This document shows, piece after piece, positions 23,035 to 30,225 of a stretch of 34,367 nt of DNA. Position 1 is the stretch's first letter. Each line of letters begins with the position of its first letter. The notes below the pieces were generated by a model. It had not been told where the DNA came from. It searched no databases and saw nothing but the letters and a program-made list of their open reading frames with translations. Made by a program: the position numbers and the translations under genes. The DNA comes from CAZVCJ01 sp964625745 (GTDB lineage Bacteria > Chloroflexota > Anaerolineae > VGOG01), in contig CAZVCJ010000023.1 of NCBI GenBank assembly GCA_964625745.1, forward strand, positions 1 to 34,367. The letters are read 5' to 3'.

Positions 23035-23328
23035 GTGCGAGAAGGTATACAGGACAAGATAGGCCAGGTATGCCATGCCCTGGGTGAGATCTTCTACGGC
23101 ATGACCATCTTCGAATGGGTGCGCGGCATGCAGCGTGAGCGCGGGGCGGTCGAACGATTGTTCGTCCTCATCACCTTCGGCGACCTCGTCGGCTTGCCCA
23201 TCCTGCCACCCTATTACACCCTGCGGCTACTGCCCTACGTCGTCCCCGCAATCAACCGCTGGAAGCGGAGTTTGCTGCGCGAGCGCGACTGGACCGACCT
23301 GACCGAACTGATCGAAGGGGTAGGTTAA
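23035..23328 (+). CDS. Small hydrophobic protein A of the twin-ArsA cassette
   Basis: 97 residues from GTG at 23035 (a GAGGGA element upstream is somewhat far). An amphipathic N-terminus (IFYGM) leads to a hydrophobic stretch at residues 42-73 with the unusual proline-rich segment LPILPPYYTLRLLPYVVP, then a basic WKR and RERDWTD tail. It is a clear paralogue of the protein at 23361-23639: E-x-LF-x-LIT-x-GDL, PILPPYY, LRLLPYVVP, WKR and LRERD are shared. I do not recognise the family. The hydrophobic hairpin suggests a membrane protein or a membrane-surface client or receptor of the adjoining ATPases. Confidence 0.78.
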   Translation: MREGIQDKIGQVCHALGEIFYGMTIFEWVRGMQRERGAVERLFVLITFGDLVGLPILPPYYTLRLLPYVVPAINRWKRSLLRERDWTDLTELIEGVG

Positions 23329-23360
23329 AACACATTTTCAAGATTCAACGGAGGTAAAGC

Positions 23361-23639
23361 ATGAGCGAAGAAGAACGACAGGGCTTGCTGAAGCGCTGGG
23401 GCCGTTCGGCCAAGGAGTTCCTCTACGGCATGGCCGGCCACGACATGACTCGTTTCGCGCTCAAGACTCGCGGCAGCATGGAGCATCTGTTCATCCTCAT
23501 CACGATGGGCGACCTGCTGGGCATCCCCATCCTGCCACCCTACTACTCGCTGCGCCTGTTGCCCTACGTGGTGCCGCAGATCAGTACCTGGAAGCGCCGT
23601 ATGTTGCGCGAGCGCGACCTGACCGACGCATTGGCATAA
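23361..23639 (+). CDS. Small hydrophobic protein B of the twin-ArsA cassette
   Basis: 92 residues; ATG with GGAGG nine bases upstream. The N-terminal 40 residues are charged and helical (EEERQGLLKRWGRSAKEFLYG), residues 43-74 are hydrophobic (LFILITMGDLLGIPILPP followed by YYSLRLLPYVVPQI), and the tail is WKRRMLRERDLTDALA. It is a paralogue of the upstream protein, with the core region far better conserved than the ends, so selection acts on the hydrophobic PILPPYY core. Its stop codon overlaps the ribosome site of the first ATPase, pointing to coupled expression. Confidence 0.8.
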   Translation: MSEEERQGLLKRWGRSAKEFLYGMAGHDMTRFALKTRGSMEHLFILITMGDLLGIPILPPYYSLRLLPYVVPQISTWKRRMLRERDLTDALA

Positions 23640-23649
23640 GGAGGCAACA

Positions 23650-24630
23650 TTGTCACTCGCACAAATCTTTCGTGAACACCCCAACCGTCGCTACATCGAG
23701 TTCGGCGGCAAGGGCGGACTGGGCAAGACCACTTTCTCCGCCGCCACCGCCTACTGGCTGGCGAAACAAGGCTACAGGGTGCTGGTCTTTTCGGTGGACC
23801 CCCAGGCGTCCCTCTCCGACATCTTCGAGCAGGACATCTTCGGCAAAGGGGCAGTAGAAATCATGCCCAACCTCTTCGCCCAGGAGATTGACGCCGACCG
23901 GCACATCAAGGAATACCAGGACGAGATCCGCCAGAAAATCCGCGACATGTATGGCCTGGATGAGATACCGGAGGAGATTGAGCACTACATCCAGGCGGCC
24001 GCGGCCGAGCCGGCGATGGAAGAGAGCGCCATCTTCGACGCCGTGGTGGACATCGTCGTCGGCGCGGAATTCGACTACTACATCTACGACCTGGTGCCCC
24101 TGGGCCATGCCCTCTACTACCTGAGCATGGCCAGCGTCTACGACGAATGGATTGGCAAGATCACCTCACTGCGCGAGGAGATGGCGGAATACGCACAAGT
24201 GGCGGCCATGCTGGAGCGTAAGAAGGAGACAGAGGAGGACCAGATTCTCACCGAACTGCAATACATCAAAGAACGCATCAACACCTCCTCCAGCATCCTC
24301 ACCGACCGCGAGAAGACCGCCTTTTTCTTCGTCATCACGCCGGAGGAGATGATCATCCTGGATACGCTCAAGGCGGCGAAACTGTTCGCCAAGTACGACG
24401 TGCCCATCTCCGGCTACATCGTGAATCGCGTCATCCCGCCGGAACTGTCCCAGCAGAACATCCCAGAGTACCTGCGGAACCGCATCGAGATGCAAGATAG
24501 GTACATCGAGAAGATAGGCGACACCTTCGGCGACGAGGTACTGGCGAGCGTGCAGGAGTTTGAACGGGACATCACCGGCCTGGAGATGATCGGCAAGGTA
24601 GCGGACGCGCTGTTTGGAGGTGAAGCATGA
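23650..24630 (+). CDS. ArsA/GET3-like ATPase, first of pair (intact switch I, decayed DTAP motif)
   Basis: 326 residues from TTG at 23650, supported by AAGGAGG six bases upstream. Walker A is FGGKGGLGKTT (18-28). Switch I is SVDPQASLSDIFE with the catalytic-type aspartate D50 retained. The family signature that should read DTAP-TGHT-RLL is DLVPLGHALYYL (147-158), losing the Thr-Ala and the Arg. The middle (residues 100-230) is a long helical insert-like region, as in client-binding parts of GET3, and contains FFFVITPEEM and YIVNRVIPPE. No CxxC zinc site is seen. It overlaps the next gene by four bases (ATGA), so the two products are made together. Confidence 0.87.
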   Translation: MSLAQIFREHPNRRYIEFGGKGGLGKTTFSAATAYWLAKQGYRVLVFSVDPQASLSDIFEQDIFGKGAVEIMPNLFAQEIDADRHIKEYQDEIRQKIRDMYGLDEIPEEIEHYIQAAAAEPAMEESAIFDAVVDIVVGAEFDYYIYDLVPLGHALYYLSMASVYDEWIGKITSLREEMAEYAQVAAMLERKKETEEDQILTELQYIKERINTSSSILTDREKTAFFFVITPEEMIILDTLKAAKLFAKYDVPISGYIVNRVIPPELSQQNIPEYLRNRIEMQDRYIEKIGDTFGDEVLASVQEFERDITGLEMIGKVADALFGGEA

Positions 24631-25610
24631 TCGCCCAAGGAATAAAAAGGTCGACCAGCCAATTCCTGCTCGAACACCCACAGATGAAATACATCTTCTT
24701 CGGCGGCAAGGGCGGCGTGGGGAAGACCGTCATGGCCGGCGCGGCCGCGCTGTGGATCGCCCAGCATGGCAAGCGCACGCTACTGGCCTCGACCAACCCG
24801 GTGCACTCCCTCAGCAGCCTGCTCGATCAAGACGTCTTTGGCAAACCGACGCCGGTGCGGGGAGTGCCGAACCTGCTGGCCTACGAGATTGACACCAAAG
24901 ATACCATTGAGAAGTCGAAGGTAGAACTGACCCAGAAGATCCAATGGTTCCTCAAATACGCCGACATCAAGACCAAGGCCGACGAGTTTGTGGAATCGGC
25001 CACCATGAACCCGGCCTTCGAAGAGTCGGCCATGTTCGAGAACATGATTGACCTCATGTTCGAGGACAAATACGAGGCCTACGTCTTCGACACCGCTCCC
25101 ACGGCCAACGCCCGCCGTCTGCTGGGCATGTCCAGCGTGTACGGCATGTGGGTGAACAAGATGATGCAGAGTCGTGAGGAGGCCAAGTCGCTACGGGAGC
25201 TCCTATCCTACAGCAAGAAAAAAGAGAAGGACCCCCTGATGGACTACCTGATCAGCTTCCGCACGCGGATGGAACAGGCCAAGGAGCTACTCACCGACGA
25301 GGAAAAGACGGCCTTCTTCTTCATCACTCTGCCAGAGGCGCTGCCCATCGCCGTCATCAAGCGCTTCATCAACTGGTTCAGGGAATTCGGTATCCCGGTG
25401 GGCGGCGTGGTGGTGAACCTGGTGATTGACAAAGAGGCCGTGGGGAAAGATGCGCCCGACTTCGTGCTCAACCGCATCGCTATGCAGGATGACTACATGG
25501 AGGAAATCTGGCGTAGCTTCCCCGATGTGCGGGCCATCGTCCCCCTCTTCGAGACGGAGGTACGGGGCGTCGAAATGCTGGGGCGCACGGCTCAGGCCAT
25601 GTTCGGCTAA
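24627..25610 (+). CDS. ArsA/GET3-like ATPase, second of pair (intact DTAP, Asp-to-Asn in switch I)
   Basis: 327 residues. Walker A is FGGKGGVGKT (25-34). The signature DTAPTANARRLL (155-166) is close to normal. Switch I, usually STDPAHSLSD, is STNPVHSLSS (55-64): both aspartates are gone, and N57 stands where the aspartate needed for ATP hydrolysis lies in yeast GET3 (D57) and ArsA. The C-terminal half has FFFITLPEALPIAVI and GGVVVNLVIDKEA, as in the family. With its partner it would form a heterodimer with one hydrolysing and one nucleotide-holding or regulatory site. The gene overlaps the first ATPase by four bases. Confidence 0.87.
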   Translation: MIAQGIKRSTSQFLLEHPQMKYIFFGGKGGVGKTVMAGAAALWIAQHGKRTLLASTNPVHSLSSLLDQDVFGKPTPVRGVPNLLAYEIDTKDTIEKSKVELTQKIQWFLKYADIKTKADEFVESATMNPAFEESAMFENMIDLMFEDKYEAYVFDTAPTANARRLLGMSSVYGMWVNKMMQSREEAKSLRELLSYSKKKEKDPLMDYLISFRTRMEQAKELLTDEEKTAFFFITLPEALPIAVIKRFINWFREFGIPVGGVVVNLVIDKEAVGKDAPDFVLNRIAMQDDYMEEIWRSFPDVRAIVPLFETEVRGVEMLGRTAQAMFG

Positions 25611-25631
25611 AGAGGAGCGATTCCAGCGAAG

Positions 25632-25731
25632 AAGCCTCTGCCCCCCCTCTTTCCCCCCAACCCTTCGACCCGTAAGCGGAGCGACCTCAGGGCAGGCTTG
25701 GGGGGGGGATGAAGGGGGGAGGCAGGGGCTT
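25632..25731. repeat. Polypurine/polypyrimidine palindrome after the ATPase pair
   Basis: AAGCCTCTGCCCCCCC (25632-25647) continues with CTCTTTCCCCCCAA to 25660. The other side (25698-25731) begins TTGGGGGGGGG and ends GGAGGCAGGGGCTT. Together they form a long hairpin of C-rich and G-rich strands; the loop contains CCCTTCGACCCGTAAGC. Similar units are dispersed in Chloroflexota-like genomes. It probably ends the ATPase cassette transcript; the G runs could also form a quadruplex. Confidence 0.7.
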
Positions 25732-25748
25732 GACTTTAAGGATTGGCT

Positions 25749-26393
25749 ATGAACCCACATTTACTCACTCTTCTGGTGGCTTTGCTGTTTATCCTGGTCT
25801 TCGGTGGCCTGCCTATGCTGAGAAAGGAAAGGCCTTCCCCTCAGCTTGCCGTGGAGGTGTTGGTTCTCACCAGCCTGAGCATCGGGGCATCTCTGTTGAC
25901 TGGCTTCAACCTGAATCCCGCCCTCTTTTTAATCCTCCTCTATGTGATAGCCATGCGCTGCCGGGTGTTGATTGACCTGGGGAATCTGCTCTCTTCCAGG
26001 GGACGCCACCAACCGGCCCTGTCTGTTTACCGGCTGGCCTTGCAGTTGGCGCCTGACTTCCCCGTCCGTCTCATGGCCCTCATCAGCTACGGCGCTGTGC
26101 TGGTACGGGTGGGAGCCCTGGAGGAGGCTGTCCGTATTCTGGAGGGAGTTCTGGAAAAAGGGGAGGAACACTTGCAACCCAAGTACGAATCCGCCTGTCA
26201 CTACAACCTGGGAGTGGCCTACATGAGGCTGGGCAGGGAGAGCCGGGCCGTGGGCGAATTCAACGAGGCCATTGACGCCTGGCCAATGTCTCCCTACGCC
26301 CGGTACGCCCAGGTAGCCCTGGAGAGAAGGCAATCTACAGGCCACCTGGCGAGTACAGGTGTGAGCGAGGGTGAGGAGAAAGACGAAGCTTAG
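25749..26393 (+). CDS. Membrane-anchored TPR protein
   Basis: About 214 residues from the ATG at 25749 (AAGGAT upstream; a TTG two codons earlier is also in frame). Residues 4-25 and about 48-72 are membrane segments. Residues about 75-200 form TPR-like pairs: LGNLLSSRGRHQPALSVYRL, GAVLVRVGALEEAVRILEGV and YNLGVAYMRLGRESRAVGEF. The tail is acidic (EGEEKDEA). It is probably a scaffold on the inner membrane face. Lying 138 bases after the ATPase pair, it could be a docking factor for them, but the palindrome in between argues against a shared transcript. Confidence 0.75.
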   Translation: MNPHLLTLLVALLFILVFGGLPMLRKERPSPQLAVEVLVLTSLSIGASLLTGFNLNPALFLILLYVIAMRCRVLIDLGNLLSSRGRHQPALSVYRLALQLAPDFPVRLMALISYGAVLVRVGALEEAVRILEGVLEKGEEHLQPKYESACHYNLGVAYMRLGRESRAVGEFNEAIDAWPMSPYARYAQVALERRQSTGHLASTGVSEGEEKDEA

Positions 26394-26490
26394 CGGCCAC
26401 GAAAAAAATCGTAGTAACGACTTCAGTCGTTCCCAAAGCGGCTGAAGCCGCCACTACGAACACTTTTCGGGTAGGTTTTTAGTGGCCGCT
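26392..26490. mobile_element. 99-bp MITE-like or two-way terminator element
   Basis: The ends AGCGGCCAC (26392-26400) and GTGGCCGCT (26482-26490) are perfect inverted repeats, extended inward by A-run/T-run pairing (GAAAAAAA / TTTTTA). The inside holds CGTAGTAACGACTTCAGTCG and GCGGCTGAAGCCGCCACTAC, nested dyads of a type dispersed in Chloroflexota genomes. It overlaps the stop codons of both convergent flanking genes. Confidence 0.7.
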
Positions 26491-27132
26491 GGAGGCAACG
26501 GCCTGGGCCAGGTCTTGCAGAGAGGAGAGCAAAAGGAGGGCCGACCGCTCATCTAACCCAGCCAGGGAAAGGTTTAACAGCAGGTGAGGGGGCTGCTTGC
26601 TGAGCGATAACCTCAGCAGGCGCGGGCTGAGACCCTCCACCAGGTGCGAAATGGCCTCCGCTTGCCGTTGGCCTTTCTCGCCCCGACAGGCCATCACCAG
26701 GCCACCGGCTATCTCCTGGCGAGTCCAGGCTTCCTCATCGAGTCCTTCCAGCACCCGCCCGGCCAGACGCTCCCTCTTCTTGATCACTTCGACCTCGCCT
26801 CGCAGTGAGGCCCGCAGAGTCCCTTTGAGAACCAGGTGGTCTGCCCTTCCCCGCAGCAGATCGAGTAGCCAGAGCAGGAATATCTCCCTGGGCTGCAGTA
26901 GGATAGTTGCCTCCATGTTTTTGAACGGGGCCTGCGCCTTTACCACGTTCACCTGGAACCCCGATGTGCCCAGCCGACTGACGGTGGTCTGATCGCCCAA
27001 GGCCCGTAGACCCTGAAGAACCCACGCCAGCAAGCGTTCCCCACGCCTGCGGTTCACCTGCCAACCCACGACGTACCAAACTACGAGCAACGCGCAAAAA
27101 GCGATCACCACCTGATTTGCGAACTCAGTCAC
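26479..27132 (-). CDS. Single-pass membrane protein, unknown function
   Basis: 217 residues from GTG at 27132 (AAAGGGG ten bases upstream). An N-terminal membrane anchor (VVIAFCALLVVWYVVGW) is followed by a basic cytoplasmic domain with WVLQGLRALGDQTTVSRLG, FKNMEATILLQPREIFLLWL and a leucine-rich end (LLNLSLAGLDERSALLLLSS). No known domain is recognised. It is divergent from the DUF2148 gene, with a 94-base shared upstream region. Confidence 0.7.
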   Translation of the reverse strand: MTEFANQVVIAFCALLVVWYVVGWQVNRRRGERLLAWVLQGLRALGDQTTVSRLGTSGFQVNVVKAQAPFKNMEATILLQPREIFLLWLLDLLRGRADHLVLKGTLRASLRGEVEVIKKRERLAGRVLEGLDEEAWTRQEIAGGLVMACRGEKGQRQAEAISHLVEGLSPRLLRLSLSKQPPHLLLNLSLAGLDERSALLLLSSLQDLAQAVASSGH

Positions 27133-27226
27133 GTTGTCTAACCCCCTTTCTGTTACTTCTGGTCTGGGGTTAGTTTAGCAGAGTATTGATTGAGTGTCAA
27201 CTACGAATTGAAAGGAGATCAGCATC

Positions 27227-27736
27227 ATGAACGCGTTAAGAACAGTCGCCGAGCTGATGGCCATCTCGGCCCGCACGGCGCCCAAGGCGGCGGGCAAGGA
27301 TTTCGTCGTCACCGAGATCATCGAAGGTGACAACCTCGCCAGGCTGGCCGAGAAGATGGTTGAATTCGGCGAACGGACGGGCAAGAAAAACTTCGACCGC
27401 GACGGGGCTAACGTGCGGGACTCCGACGCCCTGCTCCTCATCGGCCTGAAGGACGCCAAGGCTGTGGGCCTCAACTGCGGAGCCTGCGGCTTCGACAAGT
27501 GCCTCAAGCCCAACACCCACGAGGGCGAGTTTAAGGGGCCCCAGTGCGCCTACCGGCTGTTGGACATGGGCATCGCCATCGGCTCGGCGGTGAAGACGGC
27601 CAGCCTGCTCAACGTGGACAACCGCATCATGTATCGCGTCGGTGTGGTGGCCCGAGAGATGGGCCTCATTGACGCCGACTACGTGATGGGCATCCCCCTG
27701 TCAGCCACCGGCAAGAGCATCTACTTCGACAGATGA
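27227..27736 (+). CDS. DUF2148 ferredoxin-like protein
   Basis: 169 residues; AAAGGAGAT precedes the ATG. The cysteine cluster NCGACGFDKCLKPN with a later QCAYRLLDMG (C-x2-C-x4-C...C) is the [4Fe-4S] site of the DUF2148 family. The N-terminus RTVAELMAISARTAPKAAGKD and the C-terminal MGIPLSATGKSIYFDR are equally typical. It is found in anaerobes and its role is unknown; an electron-transfer or nitroreductase-like function is often presumed. The neighbouring butyrate kinase supports an anaerobic fermentative setting. Confidence 0.88.
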   Translation: MNALRTVAELMAISARTAPKAAGKDFVVTEIIEGDNLARLAEKMVEFGERTGKKNFDRDGANVRDSDALLLIGLKDAKAVGLNCGACGFDKCLKPNTHEGEFKGPQCAYRLLDMGIAIGSAVKTASLLNVDNRIMYRVGVVAREMGLIDADYVMGIPLSATGKSIYFDR

Positions 27737-27744
27737 ATCACTTC

Positions 27745-27842
27745 AGAAACCAGGTTTTTGGCTAAGGACTTGGCTCTCCTGCACCACATGGAGCCCTGAA
27801 AGCGGCGCATTGTCCATTCAAGCAAGGAAAAACCTGGTTTCT
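27745..27842. mobile_element. 98-bp MITE-like element with 15-bp inverted ends
   Basis: AGAAACCAGGTTTTT (27745-27759) and AAAAACCTGGTTTCT (27828-27842) are perfect inverted repeats 68 bases apart. The element fills the space between the DUF2148 and butyrate kinase genes. AGAAACC-GGTTTCT words are dispersed in several phyla. There is no coding capacity, so it would have to be moved by an enzyme elsewhere. Confidence 0.7.
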
Positions 27843-27859
27843 TGACCGAGTAGCGACAC

Positions 27860-28927
27860 ATGCACCACATTCTGACCATTAACCCCGGCTCCACTTCCAC
27901 CAAGGTAGCTCTCTACGAGGACGAGCATCCCCTCTTCGTGGAGACGATTCCCCATTCGGCCGAGGAGATCGCCGCCTTCCCCCACATCGCCGACCAATAC
28001 GCCTTTCGCCGCGACGCTGTGTTGACCCTTCTGGATGAGCAAGGGGTTCGGCTGGACTCGCTGGACGCGGTGGTGGGGAGAGGAGGTATCCTCAGGCCCA
28101 TCCCCAGCGGCACCTATCGGGTCAACGAGAGGATGCTGGACGAGCTGCGCCATCCCAAAGAAAGGGAGCATGCTTCCAACCTGGGGGCCATCATCGCCGA
28201 CGAGATCGCTCGACGAGCTGGTATTCCCGCTTTTATCGTGGACCCAGTCTGCGTGGACGAGTTCGACGAGATCGCTCGCATCTCTGGCCTGCCGGAAATC
28301 GAGCGGCGGAGCCTCTCCCACGCTCTCAACCTCAAAGCGGCCGCGCGACGGGCAGCCAGGGAGCTGGGCAAACGCTACGACGAGGTCAACCTGGTGGTGG
28401 CCCATCTGGGCGGGGGCATCTCCGTCAGTGCGCACCAGCGAGGGCGGATGGTGGACGTCAACCAGGCCCTGGATGGCACAGGCCCTTTCGCCCCGGAGCG
28501 GGCGGGGGGGCTGCCGGTGGGCGACGTGATCCGCTTATGCTACTCCAGTGAATACACCTACGAAGAGATGATCAAGAAGATCGCCGGCCGCGGGGGCCTG
28601 GTGGCCCACCTGGGCACGAACGATGCCCGCCAGGTGGAGCGGCGCATCATCGAAGAAGGCGATGAGCACGCCAGGCTGATCTACCAGGCCATGGCCTATC
28701 AAATCGCCAAGGAGATCGGCCTCATGGCTACGGTGCTCAAGGGCGACGTGGACGCCATCGTCTTGACGGGGGGGCTGGCCCGCTCGGAGATGCTGGCGGC
28801 CTGGATCGTGGAGCGAGTGGAGTGGATCGCCTCAGTGCTGATCTATCCCGGTGAGGATGAGATGCTGGCCATGGCTCAGGGAACTCTCAGAGTGCTCAGG
28901 GGTGAGGAAGAAACCAGAGATTATTGA
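27860..28927 (+). CDS. buk: Butyrate kinase
   Basis: 355 residues, normal for the family. It makes butyrate and ATP from butyryl phosphate, or the reverse, in fermentation. ASKHA-fold landmarks are ILTINPGSTSTKVALYEDE (4-22), VVGRGGILRPIPSGTYRVNE (about 73-92), VVAHLGGGISVSAHQRGRMV and DAIVLTGGLARSE. It is distinct from acetate kinase by length and by the GRGG-x-LRPIPSGTY segment. No phosphotransbutyrylase gene is adjacent. The ATG at 27860 follows the 98-bp palindromic element with no strong ribosome site. Confidence 0.93.
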   Translation: MHHILTINPGSTSTKVALYEDEHPLFVETIPHSAEEIAAFPHIADQYAFRRDAVLTLLDEQGVRLDSLDAVVGRGGILRPIPSGTYRVNERMLDELRHPKEREHASNLGAIIADEIARRAGIPAFIVDPVCVDEFDEIARISGLPEIERRSLSHALNLKAAARRAARELGKRYDEVNLVVAHLGGGISVSAHQRGRMVDVNQALDGTGPFAPERAGGLPVGDVIRLCYSSEYTYEEMIKKIAGRGGLVAHLGTNDARQVERRIIEEGDEHARLIYQAMAYQIAKEIGLMATVLKGDVDAIVLTGGLARSEMLAAWIVERVEWIASVLIYPGEDEMLAMAQGTLRVLRGEEETRDY

Positions 28928-28952
28928 CAAAATCCCAAAGATAGTATAGAAT
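28924..28952 (+). promoter_or_regulatory. Sigma70-type promoter for the winged-helix gene
   Basis: TTGACA (28924-28929), 17 bases, TAGAAT (28947-28952). It overlaps the butyrate kinase stop codon and would start transcription about 33 bases before the ATG at 28992. An overlapping TATAGA at 28945 would have a 15-base spacer. Confidence 0.65.
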
Positions 28953-28991
28953 GTTGTCAGTTTTGCACAAAACATAGAGAGGAGGATGAAA

Positions 28992-29315
28992 ATGGGAATC
29001 AAGACATCTGATGAAGCCAAGGAGCTGTTCGACAAGGCGCTGGATCTTTCAGACGAGGATATCACAGTCCTCAAGGAGCTGAGGGACACAGGCGCAACGT
29101 TGCCCGTCAAGCTGGCGGCACAACTCCTTATCAGTCCTAACGCTGCCACTGACAGGCTCGGCCTGTTGCAGCAGAAAGGCCTGGTCGCCAACGTCCAACG
29201 GGCCAAGAGGGACATCTTCGCTTCCGAGGGAGAGGAGTACTTCGCTCTCAGCGACGCCGGGGAGGAGATGATGACCATACTGCCGCTGGTTGAGAAAGCG
29301 CGAGGTGCCCTATGA
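28992..29315 (+). CDS. Winged-helix DNA-binding protein
   Basis: 107 residues from the ATG at 28992 (GAGAGGAGG about six bases upstream; an ATG two codons earlier touches that site). After an acidic start, residues 25-95 read as a winged helix of the MarR/TrmB type: DITVLKELRDTGATLPVKLA, QLLISPNAATDRLGLLQQKG as recognition helix region and a wing around REKRD-like AKRDIFASEGEEYF, then LSDAGEEMM. It is probably an autoregulator. It overlaps the next gene by four bases and has its own promoter. Confidence 0.75.
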   Translation: MGIKTSDEAKELFDKALDLSDEDITVLKELRDTGATLPVKLAAQLLISPNAATDRLGLLQQKGLVANVQRAKRDIFASEGEEYFALSDAGEEMMTILPLVEKARGAL

Positions 29316-29920
29316 CCTCGATAGTGCTTTTCTGCCTATCAGCAGGATTGGTCAGCGCCGTGCTGTTCATGCTGGATGTCGTTTCTGAGACCAAGGAGCC
29401 CTATGAGGCGATAACCACTCTGGAAATAGTGGTTCTCTACTTAGTCAATGTGGTCATCGCCGCCCTGATCACTTATGTCCTCTACCTGACGGAGCGGGTT
29501 CAGCTCAGTCTCCTGGCCTGGATGGGGTTGGTTCTGGGCTATCCTCTACTCATGCACACCAAGATTTTCACCCTCAAGGGTCAGACCCCTGCCCAGAACA
29601 TCTCCGTGGGCTTCGAGGTGGTCTATCAGCAGGTGAGCAAGCTGCTTCTCCCTGGCGTAGACAGGTCCATCGAGGAGCGAGGCTCTCGGTTGCTGACCGC
29701 TTTCCGGGCCATGCCCATGGACAGGATCGTGGACAAGGGCAAAGACTACGTCACGCCCAAGAACATCGAAAACAGACAGGCTGTCATGACCTGGCTGGAT
29801 GAGATGAAAAACAATGCCGAACAAAACCCGGATCAAGCCGACGACATCAAGAGGGCCATTTTCGCCAAGATCCAAGAGATCGGCGGATACCGAGGCATCA
29901 AATACATTTTGAGAGGGTGA
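29312..29920 (+). CDS. Membrane protein coupled to the winged-helix regulator
   Basis: 202 residues. Three or four N-terminal membrane segments (IVLFCLSAGLVSAVLFML, LEIVVLYLVNVVIAALITYV, LSLLAWMGLVLGYPLL) are followed by a soluble C-terminal half with FEVVYQQVSKLLLPGVDR and a charged tail ending GGYRGIKYILRG. No known family is recognised. The ATGA overlap with the regulator gene means the two are made together, as in one-component systems where a membrane protein tunes a DNA-binding partner; this is inference. Confidence 0.75.
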   Translation: MTSIVLFCLSAGLVSAVLFMLDVVSETKEPYEAITTLEIVVLYLVNVVIAALITYVLYLTERVQLSLLAWMGLVLGYPLLMHTKIFTLKGQTPAQNISVGFEVVYQQVSKLLLPGVDRSIEERGSRLLTAFRAMPMDRIVDKGKDYVTPKNIENRQAVMTWLDEMKNNAEQNPDQADDIKRAIFAKIQEIGGYRGIKYILRG

Positions 29921-30069
29921 AGCAAGCCCATCACCTGGTTCGCTACTGCTGGCGTTTGATCGTCAGATCCAACGCCTTACCCACCAATTAGCCAGCCGAA
30001 TTCTAGCCGGTCGCGGATCTAACGGTCCGCTCTGAGTAGTAGTGTTGGCAGCAAAACCTCCCAGCACAA

Positions 30070-30133
30070 AAAGTGGCGGTTGTAAACCTTGCCCTGCGTT
30101 CCGTCGAAGGGGATGATTTACAACCGCCGCTTT
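30070..30133. repeat. Palindromic element GGCGGTTGTAAA/TTTACAACCGCC
   Basis: AAAGTGGCGGTTGTAAA (30070-30086) pairs with TTTACAACCGCCGCTTT (30117-30133) with a single G-T pair, around a 30-base loop. It lies in the 305-base gap 29921-30225, after the membrane protein gene. Together with the promoter at 30171 this is all I can recognise in that gap. Confidence 0.7.
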
Positions 30134-30170
30134 GCGTTTGGAAGAGGAACAACGGATTAGACGGGCGGTC

Positions 30171-30199
30171 TTGACTATTCGGGGGATAGGGGATAAAAT
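30171..30199 (+). promoter_or_regulatory. Promoter for the alcohol dehydrogenase operon
   Basis: TTGACT (30171-30176), 17 bases, TAAAAT (30194-30199). It would give a leader of about 20 bases that contains the AAGGAG ribosome site before the ATG at 30226. Confidence 0.6.
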
Positions 30200-30225
30200 T
30201 GGCTGGACGCAAGGAGATTCCTTCC

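Noticed and set aside
25698..25731. A G-quadruplex regulatory element as primary call
   Set aside because: The G runs are better explained as one arm of a palindromic repeat; quadruplex formation is possible but unproven.
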